A DNA stretch of 64,000 bases from Streptomyces pactum (GCF_002005225.1 NZ_CP019724.1:7854001-7918000), one strand, 5' to 3'. Shown: positions 54,081 to 63,379, numbered from the stretch's first letter. The notes: a model not told the origin generated them from the letters alone. Program-made: numbers and translations.

Positions 54081-54806
54081 TCAGCCGGCCTTCGGGGGCC
54101 AGTTGACGATCTGCTTGGGACGCGGTCGCGCGTAGGTGCGCACCTTGGACGTGGACAGACCGAGCCGCACCAGTGACTCGGCGATCGTGACGGCGGCGGC
54201 GATCCCGTCCACCACGGGCGCACCGGTTCTTTCCGCCACGCGTTCGGCGAGACCGGCCATGCCTCCGCAGCCCAGGCAGATCACCTCCGCCCGGTCCTCC
54301 TCGACCGCACGGGCGGCCTGCTCGGTGATGGCGTCCACGGCGGCCTGTTCGTCCCGTTCGAGTTCCAGCACGGCGAGTCCGCTGGCGCGTACGGAGGCGC
54401 ACCTGGCGCCCAGTCCGGCCACCTGCAGCCGCTCCTCGATGAGTGGCACCGTGCGGTCGAGGGTGGTGACGACGGAGTAGCGGCGGCCCAGGAACTGGGC
54501 GGTGCTCGCCGCGGCCTCGGTGATGTCGACGACGGGGACGTCGAGGAGTTCCTGCAGCCCTTCCCGGCCGTGTTCGCCGTACCCGGCCTGGATCACCGCG
54601 TCGAACGGTTCCGGGTGGGCCCGGACGGTCTCCATGACGGCGATCGCGGCGAGGTAGCTCTCGTAGTTGCCCTCGACGGACTCCGCGCCGAAGGCGGGCG
54701 TCAGGGCAACGATCTCGGTGCCGGGAGAGGCCGCGCCGGCCGCCTGCTTGCCGATCGCGTCGGTGATGGACTGCGTGGTGTTGACGTTGACCACGAGGAT
54801 GCGCAT
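54081..54806 (-). CDS. Asp/Glu/hydantoin racemase-family protein lacking first catalytic Cys
   Basis: The 241-residue protein begins RILVVNVNTTQSITDAIGK, which matches allantoin/hydantoin racemases. Two Cys residues normally act as acid/base. The second is present (VICLGCGGMAG), but the first, normally in an ACFGD-like block, is replaced by Gly-Tyr in VIQAGYGEHG. It may therefore be a lyase/decarboxylase or an inactive relative. The ATG at 54806 follows GGAAGGG. It follows the NCS1 permease gene by 47 bp, suggesting uptake and processing of hydantoin, allantoin or a similar N-heterocycle. Confidence 0.85.
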   Translation of the reverse strand: MRILVVNVNTTQSITDAIGKQAAGAASPGTEIVALTPAFGAESVEGNYESYLAAIAVMETVRAHPEPFDAVIQAGYGEHGREGLQELLDVPVVDITEAAASTAQFLGRRYSVVTTLDRTVPLIEERLQVAGLGARCASVRASGLAVLELERDEQAAVDAITEQAARAVEEDRAEVICLGCGGMAGLAERVAERTGAPVVDGIAAAVTIAESLVRLGLSTSKVRTYARPRPKQIVNWPPKAG

Positions 54807-54853
54807 GGGCGGGCCCTTCCGCTCGGGTGGGGTGTGACGCGGCGACGGCGGAC

Positions 54854-56341
54854 CTACTCGGCGGCGACGGCGATGGCTTCGCCGTCCACGTCGCGGATCG
54901 GCGAGGCGCGGTCGGCGATGAGCGCGTAGAGCGCGGCGGCGATGAGCGCGCCGACGAACCAGGAGAACCCGGCCGCGGCGTGGAAGAAGGGCACCAGGGC
55001 GACGACGACGGCAATGGCGGCGCTCGGGACGAAGGCGGCGACCGCCCGCGGGTTGTAGCCGCGGCGGTAGTGGTACTCGGCGCCCGCTTCCTCGGTGTAG
55101 AGGGCCGGCACGTTCACCCGGGACTTCCTCAGCAGCCAGTAGTCCGCCATGATCACGCCGAAGAGGGGGCCGAGCAGGGCGCCGAGTCCACCGAGGAAGT
55201 AGTTGACGACGACGGGGCTGTTGTAGAGGTTCCAGGGTGTGATCACCAGCCCCAGGACCGCGCTCACCAGGCCGGCGCTGCGAAAGTCCAGCCGGTGCGG
55301 GAAGAGGTCGATCAGGGCGTAGATCGGCGCCACGAAGTTGGCCAGCAGGTTCACCGCCACCGTCAGGGCGATCAGGGCGAGCGAGGCGACGGCCAGCAGG
55401 AACATGTGGGGAATGGTCCTGACGATGTCCGTCGGGCTGGTGATGACGTGTCCGTCGAGAGAGAACTGGGCCCCGCTGAGGACCGCCACGATGCCGGCGA
55501 AGAAGAGCATGTTCACCGGGATGCCGACGACGTTGCCGCGGACGATGGAGCCGCGGCTCTTCGCGGACCGGGTGAAGTCGCAGAAGTTCAGGACGAACGT
55601 CCCGTAGATCACCACCCACAGGGCGGCGGCCTGCAGGACCTGGAGCCACATCGCGCCGCCGGTGAGCGGTTCACCGGTGGACAGGGAGATCGATCCGTCC
55701 GCCCGGACGAACATCCACACCGCGAGGGCGCACATGGTGAGCAGCGTCGTGGGCGCCGCGAAGGCCATGTAGCGGCGGATCATCTGCATCCCGTAGCTCA
55801 CGATGAGCACTTGCAGGGCCCACAGGACCAGGAAGGTGATCCAGCCGAGCGTCGACTGACCGAGCAGGCTGTTCGTGTCCAGGCGGGCCAGGCCGGGGAA
55901 CATCGCCACCAGCAGGGTGCTCAGTACCGCGGAGGCCAGGTAGGTCTGGATACCGAACCAGGCGATGGCGACGGCGCCCCGGACGGCGGCCGGGAGCTTG
56001 GCCCCTTTGACGCCGAACGCGATGCGGCTCATCACCGGGAAGGGGACGCCGGTCTTGTGCCCCATGAATCCGGACAGCGTGAGGAGCAGGAAGAGCAGGA
56101 CCGACGCGAGTGCGAAGGCGGCGAGGATGCCCCACACGTTCAGTCCGAGGGCGAACAGCCCGATGGCGAACGCGTAGTTCCCGAGGCTGTGGACGTCGTT
56201 GGCCCAGAGCGTGAAGACGTTGTAGGCGCCCCAGCGCCGGCCTTCCCGCTTCGTCGGGGCCAGGTCGTACGTGTAGAGACCGGAGCCGGGAGCGGCGTCG
56301 CCGGCCTTCGCGGGAGAGCGGCGGTCTTCCAGGGCAGTCAT
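54854..56341 (-). CDS. NCS1-family nucleobase/allantoin-type permease
   Basis: The 495-residue protein has 12 hydrophobic segments of the NCS1 (Fur/PucI/CodB) fold, including GAYNVFTLWANDVHSLGNYAFAIGLF, FPVMSRIAFGVKGAKLPAAVRGAVAIAWFGIQTYLAS, FVLNFCDFTRSAKSRGSIVRGN and NSPVVVNYFLGGLGALLGPLFGVIMADYWLLRKSRVNV. This is the N-A-S/W-x-Q pattern of hydantoin, allantoin and purine permeases. The ATG at 56341 follows AGGAG. It is the first gene of the GntR-controlled module. Confidence 0.92.
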   Translation of the reverse strand: MTALEDRRSPAKAGDAAPGSGLYTYDLAPTKREGRRWGAYNVFTLWANDVHSLGNYAFAIGLFALGLNVWGILAAFALASVLLFLLLTLSGFMGHKTGVPFPVMSRIAFGVKGAKLPAAVRGAVAIAWFGIQTYLASAVLSTLLVAMFPGLARLDTNSLLGQSTLGWITFLVLWALQVLIVSYGMQMIRRYMAFAAPTTLLTMCALAVWMFVRADGSISLSTGEPLTGGAMWLQVLQAAALWVVIYGTFVLNFCDFTRSAKSRGSIVRGNVVGIPVNMLFFAGIVAVLSGAQFSLDGHVITSPTDIVRTIPHMFLLAVASLALIALTVAVNLLANFVAPIYALIDLFPHRLDFRSAGLVSAVLGLVITPWNLYNSPVVVNYFLGGLGALLGPLFGVIMADYWLLRKSRVNVPALYTEEAGAEYHYRRGYNPRAVAAFVPSAAIAVVVALVPFFHAAAGFSWFVGALIAAALYALIADRASPIRDVDGEAIAVAAE

Positions 56342-56455
56342 ACGGGACTCCTGGGATCAGGTGCGGGGAGTTGGAGAGTTCCACAAAGCGGAAGCGGCGT
56401 TCCGATGAACAGAACGTAGTTTTCGCCAAACAGCACCGTCAAGAGGTTCGCCGGA

Positions 56456-56471
56456 AAATGGAATACCATTT
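56456..56471. promoter_or_regulatory. Palindrome upstream of NCS1 permease, FCD-GntR-like operator
   Basis: AAATGG, AATA, CCATTT. The core ATGGAATACCAT is close to the TGGTATACCA type used by FadR-family regulators. It lies 115 bp upstream of the permease ATG. Confidence 0.55.
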
Positions 56472-56504
56472 CTGGACCACCGGAGCGGGGTGGGCCGCTG
56501 TTGA

Positions 56505-56678
56505 CGGCAGCGGGTGGACTTCCACGACCCCGTCCGCGTCGGCGGGGCGGTGCAGTACGTCAGTCCGTGCCTCGCGCACGGCGACCACACCCTGCGGATC
56601 CGGGTGGCGGGAGAGCACGACTCCCGGTCCGGGGCGTCCTTCGTGAGCGTCGACCGTGCCGAGGTCCACGTGAACTGA
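56505..56678 (+). pseudogene. Carbohydrate-active enzyme C-terminal remnant
   Basis: The plus strand is open from after a TGA at 56502 to a TGA at 56678. The reading (DHTLRIRVAGEHDSRSGASFVSVDRAEVHVN) is like the C-terminal beta-sandwich end of glycoside hydrolases. There is no start. It is a probable remnant, lying next to a sugar locus. Confidence 0.4.
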
Positions 56679-56698
56679 CGCACCCGGCCGGCGGCCCC

Positions 56699-57754
56699 TC
56701 AGTGCCGCTCGTGGCCCTCCGTGCTCTCCCTCAGGACGAGCCGGTGGGCCACGATGCGGTCCTGGGGCGACAGCACGGCGAAACCGGCCCCGTCGCTCGC
56801 GCCGTCCGGTCCCGTCGCCTCCTCGATGCGGCGCTGGAGCAGTTGCACGGCGACCTTGGCCACCGCCGCCTTGTCGGGGGCCACCGTACTCAGCGTCGGT
56901 ACGCTGAACCGCCCGCCCTCCACGTCGTCGAAGCCGATGACGGCGACGTCCCCGGGCACGCTGACGCCGTGCTCGTGCAGGGCGCGCAACGCGCCCAGCG
57001 CCAACTGGTCGTTGAGGCAGAGCAGTGCGTCGGGCCGCACGCCGTCCCGCAGCGCCCGCGCCACGGCCCGCGCGCCGTCGGGCATCCTGAAGGAACCGAC
57101 CGGCAGCAGGGCGGCCGGGTCGTAGGCGATACCCGCTTCCGACAGGGCGGCACGGTAGCCGCGGGTGCGAGCCTCGGCCGTCCCCAGACCCGAGTCGTCA
57201 CGCCCGCCGACGGCGAGGATGCGGCGCCGCCCGAGACCGATCAGGTGGGTCGTCGCCTCGCGCGCGGCCCTCTCGTTGTCTATGGCCACGTGGTCGGCGC
57301 CCTCCTCCAGCAGCTCGCCGAGCAGCACGGTGGGCGGGGCGCCCGCCCGGTCGCGCAGGTCGTCGGCGGTCAGGGCGAGCGGGCTCAGGATGATCCCGTC
57401 CACGAACGCGGAGCCGAAGCCGGCCAGTGCCGCCAGTTCATGGGCGCGGTCCGCCCCGGACTGATGGATCAGCACGGTCAGGGAGCACTGCTCGGCCTCG
57501 CGGATCACATGCCGGGCCAGCTCGGCGAAGTACGGGATGTCCAGTTCGGGGACGACGAGCGCGATGATGCCGGTGCGGCCCCTGCGCAGGTGGCGGCCGG
57601 CCAGGTTCACCCGGTAGCCGAGCTGCTCGATGGCCTCGCGCACCACCTGCCTGGTCCGGTCGGAGACGTGGGCGTAGTCGTTGATGACATTGGACACCGT
57701 CTTCTCCGACACACCCGCGTGACGTGCGACGTCCTTGATCCTGGGCCGTGCCAC
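56699..57754 (-). CDS. LacI-family transcriptional regulator of the sugar locus
   Basis: The 351-residue protein has the LacI HTH (ARPRIKDVARHAGVSEKTVSNVINDYAHVSDRTRQVVREAIEQLGYR) with hinge and a PBP1-like sugar-binding domain (GIIALVVPELDIPYFAELAR... GFGSAFVDGIILSPLAL... VAIDNERAAREATTHLIGLGRRRILAVGG... AVIGFDDVE). The GTG at 57754 follows GGGAGG. It is divergent from the binding protein, permease and GH2 genes, and a perfect palindrome with central CG lies between. It should repress them until sugar binds. Confidence 0.93.
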   Translation of the reverse strand: MARPRIKDVARHAGVSEKTVSNVINDYAHVSDRTRQVVREAIEQLGYRVNLAGRHLRRGRTGIIALVVPELDIPYFAELARHVIREAEQCSLTVLIHQSGADRAHELAALAGFGSAFVDGIILSPLALTADDLRDRAGAPPTVLLGELLEEGADHVAIDNERAAREATTHLIGLGRRRILAVGGRDDSGLGTAEARTRGYRAALSEAGIAYDPAALLPVGSFRMPDGARAVARALRDGVRPDALLCLNDQLALGALRALHEHGVSVPGDVAVIGFDDVEGGRFSVPTLSTVAPDKAAVAKVAVQLLQRRIEEATGPDGASDGAGFAVLSPQDRIVAHRLVLRESTEGHERH

Positions 57755-57842
57755 CGAGACCTCCCTGCCTCTTGCGCTGCCCGAGTCTATGTCCCGGCGC
57801 ACGATCACCTCCAACCCAGGTCCCAGCTCTTTACAGCCAATG

Positions 57843-57854
57843 TACATCGATGTA
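57843..57854. promoter_or_regulatory. LacI-type operator
   Basis: TACATCGATGTA is a perfect 12-bp palindrome with a central CG, the usual form of LacI-family operators. It lies 45 bp before the binding-protein ATG and 89 bp from the lacI-like start, so it could control both. Confidence 0.65.
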
Positions 57855-57898
57855 AAAACTAGCCACCGCATCAGCGTCCGGCCGTCGAAAGGTCCGCG

Positions 57899-59272
57899 AT
57901 GAGTTCCCGTTTGCCTGCCCAGGGGGTGCCGACCGCCTCCGACCCGGTACGCCGCCTCAGCCGCCGCCGGCTACTGCGTCACACCATGGCCGGAGCGGGA
58001 GCCCTGCTCGCCGCGGGCCCGCTGTCCGGCTGCGCCTCACCGGCCTCCGCCTCCGGCACCTCCTCGCTGAGCGTCTGGGACCTGTTCCAGGGCGGCGACG
58101 GCATGCTGATGGACGAGATGATCGAGGCCGTCTCCCAGGGTGCCGGGGACGCCAGGGGCTTCGAGGTGGACCGCACGATCCTCGACTGGGGGCCGTCGTA
58201 CTACACCAAGCTCGCCATGTCCGCGGCCGGCGGCCGGGCCTCCGACGTGGCCGCCATGCACCTGTCCCGGCTGGCGGGCTACGCGCCCGGCGGCCTGGTG
58301 GACCCCTTCGACCTGGACCTGCTCGCCGAGTTCGGCGTCACGAGCGGGGACTTCACGCCCGCCGTCTGGGGGCGGACCCAGCTCGACGGCACGGTCTACG
58401 CGATCCCGCTCGACGTCCACCCCTTCATCGTCTTCTACGACCAGGAGGCCGCGGACGCCGCCGGCCTCCTGGACTCCTCGGGCGAGCTCGCCCCGATGGG
58501 CTCGCCCGAGGCCCTGCTGGACGCGGGCAAGGCCCTCGCCGAGGCGACGGGGGAGGCCGGCATCCTGTTCGGCCACGTCACCGACACCGCGCAGAACTGG
58601 CGCCTGTTCGCCGCCCTCTACGCGCAGACCGGCGCCGAGTTCACCCTGCCCGACGGCGGGCCCCCGCGGATCGACACCGACGCCGCCGTACGCGTCGTGA
58701 CCTTCATGATGCAGCTCTTCGACGGCCGTACCAACCCCAACAACCTGGACTACAACAGCGCGCTGGCCGCCTTCACCAGCGGTCGCGGCGGCATGGCCAT
58801 GCTGGGGGAGTGGGAGCTGCCGACGCTGAAGAAGACCGGTATCCCGCTGGGCGCCGCCTCCTTCCCCCAGGTCTTCGACGAACCGGCCGTCTACACCGAC
58901 AGCCACAGCTTCGTCCTGCCCCACCAGGAGAACCCCGACCCCGCCCGGCGCCGCGAGGCCCACCGGTACGTCGCCGAGATACTCAAGCAGAGCCTCACCT
59001 GGGCGAGCGCCGGACACATCCCCGCCTACCAGCCCGTGCTCGCCGAGCCCGAGTACGCCGCCCTCACCCCGCAGTCCTCCTACGCCGACGCCGCGGAAGT
59101 GGCGGTGCTCGACCCGCCCAACTGGTTCGTCGGCGCCGGCTCGAACTTTCAGAACCGCATGTGCCAGCCGCTCCAGTCGGCGCTGCTGGGCAACACCTCC
59201 GCCGACAAGGCGGTGCGTCAGATGGTCCGCGAGGCGGACGCGCTGCTGCGGCAGCCCAACCCGGTGGCCTGA
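57899..59272 (+). CDS. ABC sugar transporter substrate-binding lipoprotein (Tat-exported)
   Basis: The 457-residue precursor has a twin-arginine signal (RRLSRRRLLRHTMAGAGALLAAG) with lipobox LSGC, so a folded lipoprotein is probable. The mature part is a family 1 solute-binding protein (SVWDLFQGGDGMLMDEMIEAV; GRTQLDGTVYAIPLDVHPFIVFYDQEAA; AAFTSGRGGMAMLGEWELPTLK). With the two permeases and a GH2 glycosidase it takes up an oligosaccharide or glycoside; the sugar is unknown. No ATPase gene is present, so it likely shares a general MsiK-type ATPase as is common in Streptomyces. The ATG at 57899 follows AAAGG. Confidence 0.93.
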   Translation: MSSRLPAQGVPTASDPVRRLSRRRLLRHTMAGAGALLAAGPLSGCASPASASGTSSLSVWDLFQGGDGMLMDEMIEAVSQGAGDARGFEVDRTILDWGPSYYTKLAMSAAGGRASDVAAMHLSRLAGYAPGGLVDPFDLDLLAEFGVTSGDFTPAVWGRTQLDGTVYAIPLDVHPFIVFYDQEAADAAGLLDSSGELAPMGSPEALLDAGKALAEATGEAGILFGHVTDTAQNWRLFAALYAQTGAEFTLPDGGPPRIDTDAAVRVVTFMMQLFDGRTNPNNLDYNSALAAFTSGRGGMAMLGEWELPTLKKTGIPLGAASFPQVFDEPAVYTDSHSFVLPHQENPDPARRREAHRYVAEILKQSLTWASAGHIPAYQPVLAEPEYAALTPQSSYADAAEVAVLDPPNWFVGAGSNFQNRMCQPLQSALLGNTSADKAVRQMVREADALLRQPNPVA

Positions 59273-59295
59273 GAAGAGCCGAAGGAGTGAGAGAC

Positions 59296-60246
59296 GTGAC
59301 CACCACCGCACCCCTCGGCACCGAGGCGCAGACCGGCCCACCCGCCGCCGGCGCCGCGGGCCGCCGTCGCGGCACCCCGCGCCGGACGCGCACCACCCCG
59401 GGAGCCGGGTTCCTCTTCGTCCTGCCGTTCCTGCTCGTCTTCGGCCTCTTCATGGTGTGGCCGATCGTGCAGGGGCTGTGGATGAGCTTCACCGACAGCT
59501 CACTGGCCCTGCGCGACACGAGCTTCGTCGGCTTCGACAACTACGCCGAGGCCCTCGGCGATCCGGACGTGTGGAGCAGCCTCGGCAACACCGTCGTGTT
59601 CACCGTCATCTCCAGCGTGCCGCTGGTGCTGATCGCGCTGGCGATGGCGCTGCTGGTGCACAGCGGGCTCGCCGGGCAGTGGGCGTGGCGGCTGGCGTTC
59701 TTCGCCCCCTACCTGCTGCCGGTGACCGTGGTGACCCTCATCTGGACCTGGCTCTACCAGCCCGACCTGGGCCTCGGCAACCAGTTGCTCACCACGTTCG
59801 GACTGGAGCCGGTCGGCTGGCTGTCCGACGAGTCCGTCGCCATGTGGTCGGTCGCCGCCCTCACCGTCTGGTGGACGATCGGCTTCAACTTCCTGCTCTA
59901 CCTCGCCGCCCTCCAGTCCCTGCCCCCGACCTTCGACGAGGCGGCGGCGCTCGACGGGGCCGGCGCCTGGCGCCGCCTGTGGTCCGTCACCCTGCCGCAA
60001 CTGCGCAGGACGACCGTCCTGGTGGCCATGCTCCAGGTCCTCGCGTCGCTCAAGGTGTTCGACCAGATCTACATCCTCACCAAGGGCGGCCCCAACGGCT
60101 CGACCCGGCCCGTCCTGGAGTACGTCTACGACGTCGGCTTCACCGGCTACCGGCTCGGTTACGCCTCCGCCATCTCCTACCTCTTCTTCGCACTCGTCAT
60201 CGTCGTCTCGCTCGTGCAGCTCCGCCTCTTCCGTCAGGAGGACTGA
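59296..60246 (+). CDS. Sugar ABC transporter permease (MalF-like)
   Basis: The 316-residue protein has an N-terminal Pro/Arg/Ala-rich stretch then six TM helices and the EAA loop FDEAAALDGAGAWRRLWSVTLPQLR. The first TM region (FLFVLPFLLVFGLFMVWPIVQGLWMSF) is typical of MalF-type CUT1 permeases. The GTG at 59296 follows GAAGGAG. It follows the binding protein by 23 bp. Confidence 0.93.
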   Translation: MTTTAPLGTEAQTGPPAAGAAGRRRGTPRRTRTTPGAGFLFVLPFLLVFGLFMVWPIVQGLWMSFTDSSLALRDTSFVGFDNYAEALGDPDVWSSLGNTVVFTVISSVPLVLIALAMALLVHSGLAGQWAWRLAFFAPYLLPVTVVTLIWTWLYQPDLGLGNQLLTTFGLEPVGWLSDESVAMWSVAALTVWWTIGFNFLLYLAALQSLPPTFDEAAALDGAGAWRRLWSVTLPQLRRTTVLVAMLQVLASLKVFDQIYILTKGGPNGSTRPVLEYVYDVGFTGYRLGYASAISYLFFALVIVVSLVQLRLFRQED

Positions 60247-60248
60247 CC

Positions 60249-61148
60249 GTGTCCGCAACCGCCACCACCGTCCGCACACGGCGCCGTCCACCCCGCGAAA
60301 CGGCCGGCGCCCCCCTGCTCCTCGGCCACGGCCGGCTGCCCCGCGTCCTGGCCGGGGCGGCGCTCGCCGTCCTGGCGGCCCTGTGGCTGGTGCCGTTCCT
60401 GTGGGCGATCGTGACGTCGGCGCAGAGCGAGAAGGACGTCTCCACCCCCGGTCTGTCACCGTTCAAGGGCGCCTTCACCCTCGACGCCTACCAGCGGATA
60501 CTCGAGCGCGGCAACGTGTCCGTCTGGGCCTTCAACAGCTTCCTGATCGCCGCACTGGTCACGCTGATCACGGTGGTGGTCTCCACCCTCGCGGCGTACG
60601 GCTTCTCGCGCGGCACCTTCCGCGGCCGTCGGGCGCTGCTCGCCGTCACCGTCGCCGCCATCATGATCCCGCCGCAACTGCTCGTCGTGCCGCTGTTCGA
60701 GCAGATGCTCCTGTTCAACCTGGTCGACACCTATGCGGCGGTCATCCTGCCCCAGGTCGTCGCCCCGATGATGGTGTTCATCCTCAAGCGGTTCTTCGAC
60801 GGCATCCCCAAGGAACTGGAGGAGGCGGCCCGGATCGACGGCGCCCGCGAATTCCGCGTCTTCCGGTCGATCGTGCTGCCGCTCTCCCGGCCGATCGTGG
60901 CCGCCGTGGCGATCTTCGTCTTCATCGGGGCGTGGAACAACTTCATGTGGCCGTTCATCGTGACCAACGACCCGGACCTGATGACCCTCCCGGTGGGCCT
61001 GGCCACCGTGAAGGACGCCTACGGCATCCAGTACGCGCAGTCCATGGCGTCCGCCCTGCTGGCGGCCCTGCCGCTGATCGTGTTCTTCCTCCTCTTCCAG
61101 CGCCGCATCGTCAACTCCGTCGCCACCACCGGCCTCGGCGGTTCCTGA
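60249..61148 (+). CDS. Sugar ABC transporter permease (MalG-like)
   Basis: The 299-residue protein has six TM helices and EAA loop LEEAARIDGAREFRVFRSIVLPL. It starts two bases after the first permease stop, with AGGAGG lying in that gene's last codons, so the two permeases are coupled. They form the membrane pore for the binding protein. Confidence 0.93.
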   Translation: MSATATTVRTRRRPPRETAGAPLLLGHGRLPRVLAGAALAVLAALWLVPFLWAIVTSAQSEKDVSTPGLSPFKGAFTLDAYQRILERGNVSVWAFNSFLIAALVTLITVVVSTLAAYGFSRGTFRGRRALLAVTVAAIMIPPQLLVVPLFEQMLLFNLVDTYAAVILPQVVAPMMVFILKRFFDGIPKELEEAARIDGAREFRVFRSIVLPLSRPIVAAVAIFVFIGAWNNFMWPFIVTNDPDLMTLPVGLATVKDAYGIQYAQSMASALLAALPLIVFFLLFQRRIVNSVATTGLGGS

Positions 61149-61218
61149 CCCTCGTTCCACCCGCTGTAGACACGGGTCCGGCGCTCCCGCGCCGGCCCAC
61201 CGATCGACTGGAGCATGT

Positions 61219-63051
61219 GTGCCCACTCACTCCGCACCGCGCCCGGAGTACCCGCGACCGCAGTTCGTGCGCCGCGACTGGCTCAACCTGAACGGCGCCT
61301 GGCAGTTCGAGACCGACCGGGGCGACAGCGGACTCGAGCGCGGCCTGCTCGACCGCGAGCTGCACGGCGAGATCCTCGTACCCTTCCCGCCCGAGTCCGA
61401 ACTGTCCGGCATCGGGGACACCGACTTCCTGGAGGCCGTCTGGTACCGGCGCGCCCTCACCCTTCCGGCGGCCTGGGCCGGACGCCGCGTACTGCTGCAC
61501 TTCGGCGCCGTCGACCACGACACCACCGTGTGGGCCGACGGCAAGGAGGTCGCCCGGCACCGCGGCGGCTTCACCCCCTTCACCGCCGACCTCGGCGACA
61601 TCGCCGGGGCGGGGGAGGAGGTCGTCATCACCGTCCGCGCCCGCGACCCGAAGTCAGGCCCGCAGGCCCGCGGCAAGCAGGCCGTCGAGTACGCCAACCA
61701 CGACTGCAACTACACCCGGGTGACAGGCATCTGGCAGACCGTCTGGCTGGAGCCCGTCCCCGACCTGCACCTGCGCCGCCCCCGGATCACCCCCGACCTG
61801 GCCGGCTCCGCCTTCCACCTCGAACTGCCGCTGTCCGGCAACCGGCCCGGACACCGGGTACGCGCCGTCCTGGCCGACGCCGGGGGCGAGGTGAGCCGCG
61901 CCGAGGCCCGCGCCGACCTGGACCTCGCCCCGCGCCTGCACCTGCCGGTGCCGGACGACCGGCGACGGGAGTGGGGCCCCGGCGACCCGCACCTGTACGA
62001 CCTGCGTCTCGAGCTCCTCGACGCCGCCGGGCGGATCGTCGACAGCGCCCAGAGCTACGCCGGCCTGCGCGCCGTCGGCCTGCGCGGCAAGGCCGTCCTC
62101 CTCAACGGACGCCCGGTCTTCCAGCGCCTCGTCCTCGACCAGGGCTGGTACCCGGACGGGCTGATGACCGCTCCGACCGACGAGGCCCTGGTGCGCGACA
62201 TCGAGCTGGCCATGGAAGCCGGCTTCAACGGGGCCCGACTGCACCAGAAGGTCTTCGAGGAGCGCTTCCTCTACCACGCCGACCGCCTCGGCTACCTGGT
62301 CTGGGGCGAGTTCGGCGACTGGGGCTGCGAGACGGGCGGCTCCTCCGGCGACAACCAGCGGCCCGACGCCTCCTACGTCGGCCAGTGGCTGGAGGCGCTC
62401 GAACGCGACTACTCGCACCCCTCGATCATCGGCTGGTGCCCGCTCAACGAGACCTACCAAAAGCTCCACGACCGCATCACGGTACTCGACGACGTGACCC
62501 GCGCGATGTTCCTGGCCACCAAGGCCATGGACACCACGCGGCCGGTCATCGACGCCTCCGGCTACGCCCACCGGGTCGCCGAGACCGACGTCTACGACTC
62601 CCACAACTACGAACAGGACCCGGCCGCCTTCCGGGAGCTGATGTCCGGCCTCGCCAAGGACGCCCCCTTCGTCAACGCGTACGAGAACGGCACCCCGTAC
62701 TCCCGGCCCTACCGGGGTCAGCCGTACTTCGTCAGCGAGTTCGGCGGCATCTGGTGGGACCCCGAGGCGGCCGCCGACCGCTCCGGCGAGGACCGCACCG
62801 AGTCCTGGGGCTACGGCGAACGCGTCCGCGACGAGGCGGAGTTCCACGAGCGGTTCGCCGGTCTGACCGAAGTACTGCTGTCGGACCGCGGCATGTTCGG
62901 CTACTGCTACACGCAACTGACCGACGTCTTCCAGGAACAGAACGGCCTCTACCGCTTCGACCGGGGTCGCAAACTGGACATCGCGCGCATCCGTGCCGCC
63001 CAGCTACGCCCGGCCGCGATCGAGGAGGAGGAGCCGGAGCACCGGGCGTGA
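61219..63051 (+). CDS. Glycoside hydrolase family 2 protein (beta-galactosidase/mannosidase/glucuronidase type)
   Basis: The 610-residue protein has the GH2 order: a jelly-roll (FVRRDWLNLNGAWQFETD... WYRRALTLPAAWAGRRVLLHFGAVDHDTTVWADGKEVARHRGGFTPFTADL), an immunoglobulin-like domain, and a TIM barrel with acid/base Glu in IIGWCPLNET and nucleophile Glu in YFVSEFGG. No signal peptide, so it acts inside on imported sugars. The GTG at 61219 follows TGGAG. It is the last gene of the LacI-controlled operon, 70 bp after the second permease. The exact sugar cannot be told from the sequence. Confidence 0.92.
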   Translation: MPTHSAPRPEYPRPQFVRRDWLNLNGAWQFETDRGDSGLERGLLDRELHGEILVPFPPESELSGIGDTDFLEAVWYRRALTLPAAWAGRRVLLHFGAVDHDTTVWADGKEVARHRGGFTPFTADLGDIAGAGEEVVITVRARDPKSGPQARGKQAVEYANHDCNYTRVTGIWQTVWLEPVPDLHLRRPRITPDLAGSAFHLELPLSGNRPGHRVRAVLADAGGEVSRAEARADLDLAPRLHLPVPDDRRREWGPGDPHLYDLRLELLDAAGRIVDSAQSYAGLRAVGLRGKAVLLNGRPVFQRLVLDQGWYPDGLMTAPTDEALVRDIELAMEAGFNGARLHQKVFEERFLYHADRLGYLVWGEFGDWGCETGGSSGDNQRPDASYVGQWLEALERDYSHPSIIGWCPLNETYQKLHDRITVLDDVTRAMFLATKAMDTTRPVIDASGYAHRVAETDVYDSHNYEQDPAAFRELMSGLAKDAPFVNAYENGTPYSRPYRGQPYFVSEFGGIWWDPEAAADRSGEDRTESWGYGERVRDEAEFHERFAGLTEVLLSDRGMFGYCYTQLTDVFQEQNGLYRFDRGRKLDIARIRAAQLRPAAIEEEEPEHRA

Positions 63052-63379
63052 CGGCCGGCGGTCCGGGCCCGCCACGGACCGCCCGCTCCGGCACCGCACC
63101 CCCTGAGCGATTCGCGCCGACTTGCGACGGTGTGCCGCCGGCCCGCCGTCGGCACCTCTCCGGAAGACTCGCAAATTCCTTAGCCCCCGCAGTGCTTGCA
63201 TGGCTTCCACGAGGACGGCTCGTGAGAGCAGGCCGTGCGTCTCGTGGTCCGGCGGAGGGGCCGACGGTCCGGTCCCTCCGCCGGAGCGTGCGCATCTCGC
63301 CTCGGGTGCCGCCGCGTCCGGCCCGCGGATGCGGACCCCCACCCGACCGGTCCTCTCCGTGGCGGTGGAAAGAGGAAAG
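63052..63379 (+). other. Region upstream of gmd with stem-loop
   Basis: These 328 bp contain no gene. A 12-bp stem (63248-63259 with 63274-63285, arms TCCGGCGGAGGG and CCCTCCGCCGGA) with 14-nt loop lies about 100 bp before gmd. AT-richer sequence near 63168-63183 (CAAATTCCTTAG) may hold the promoter. Confidence 0.45.
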
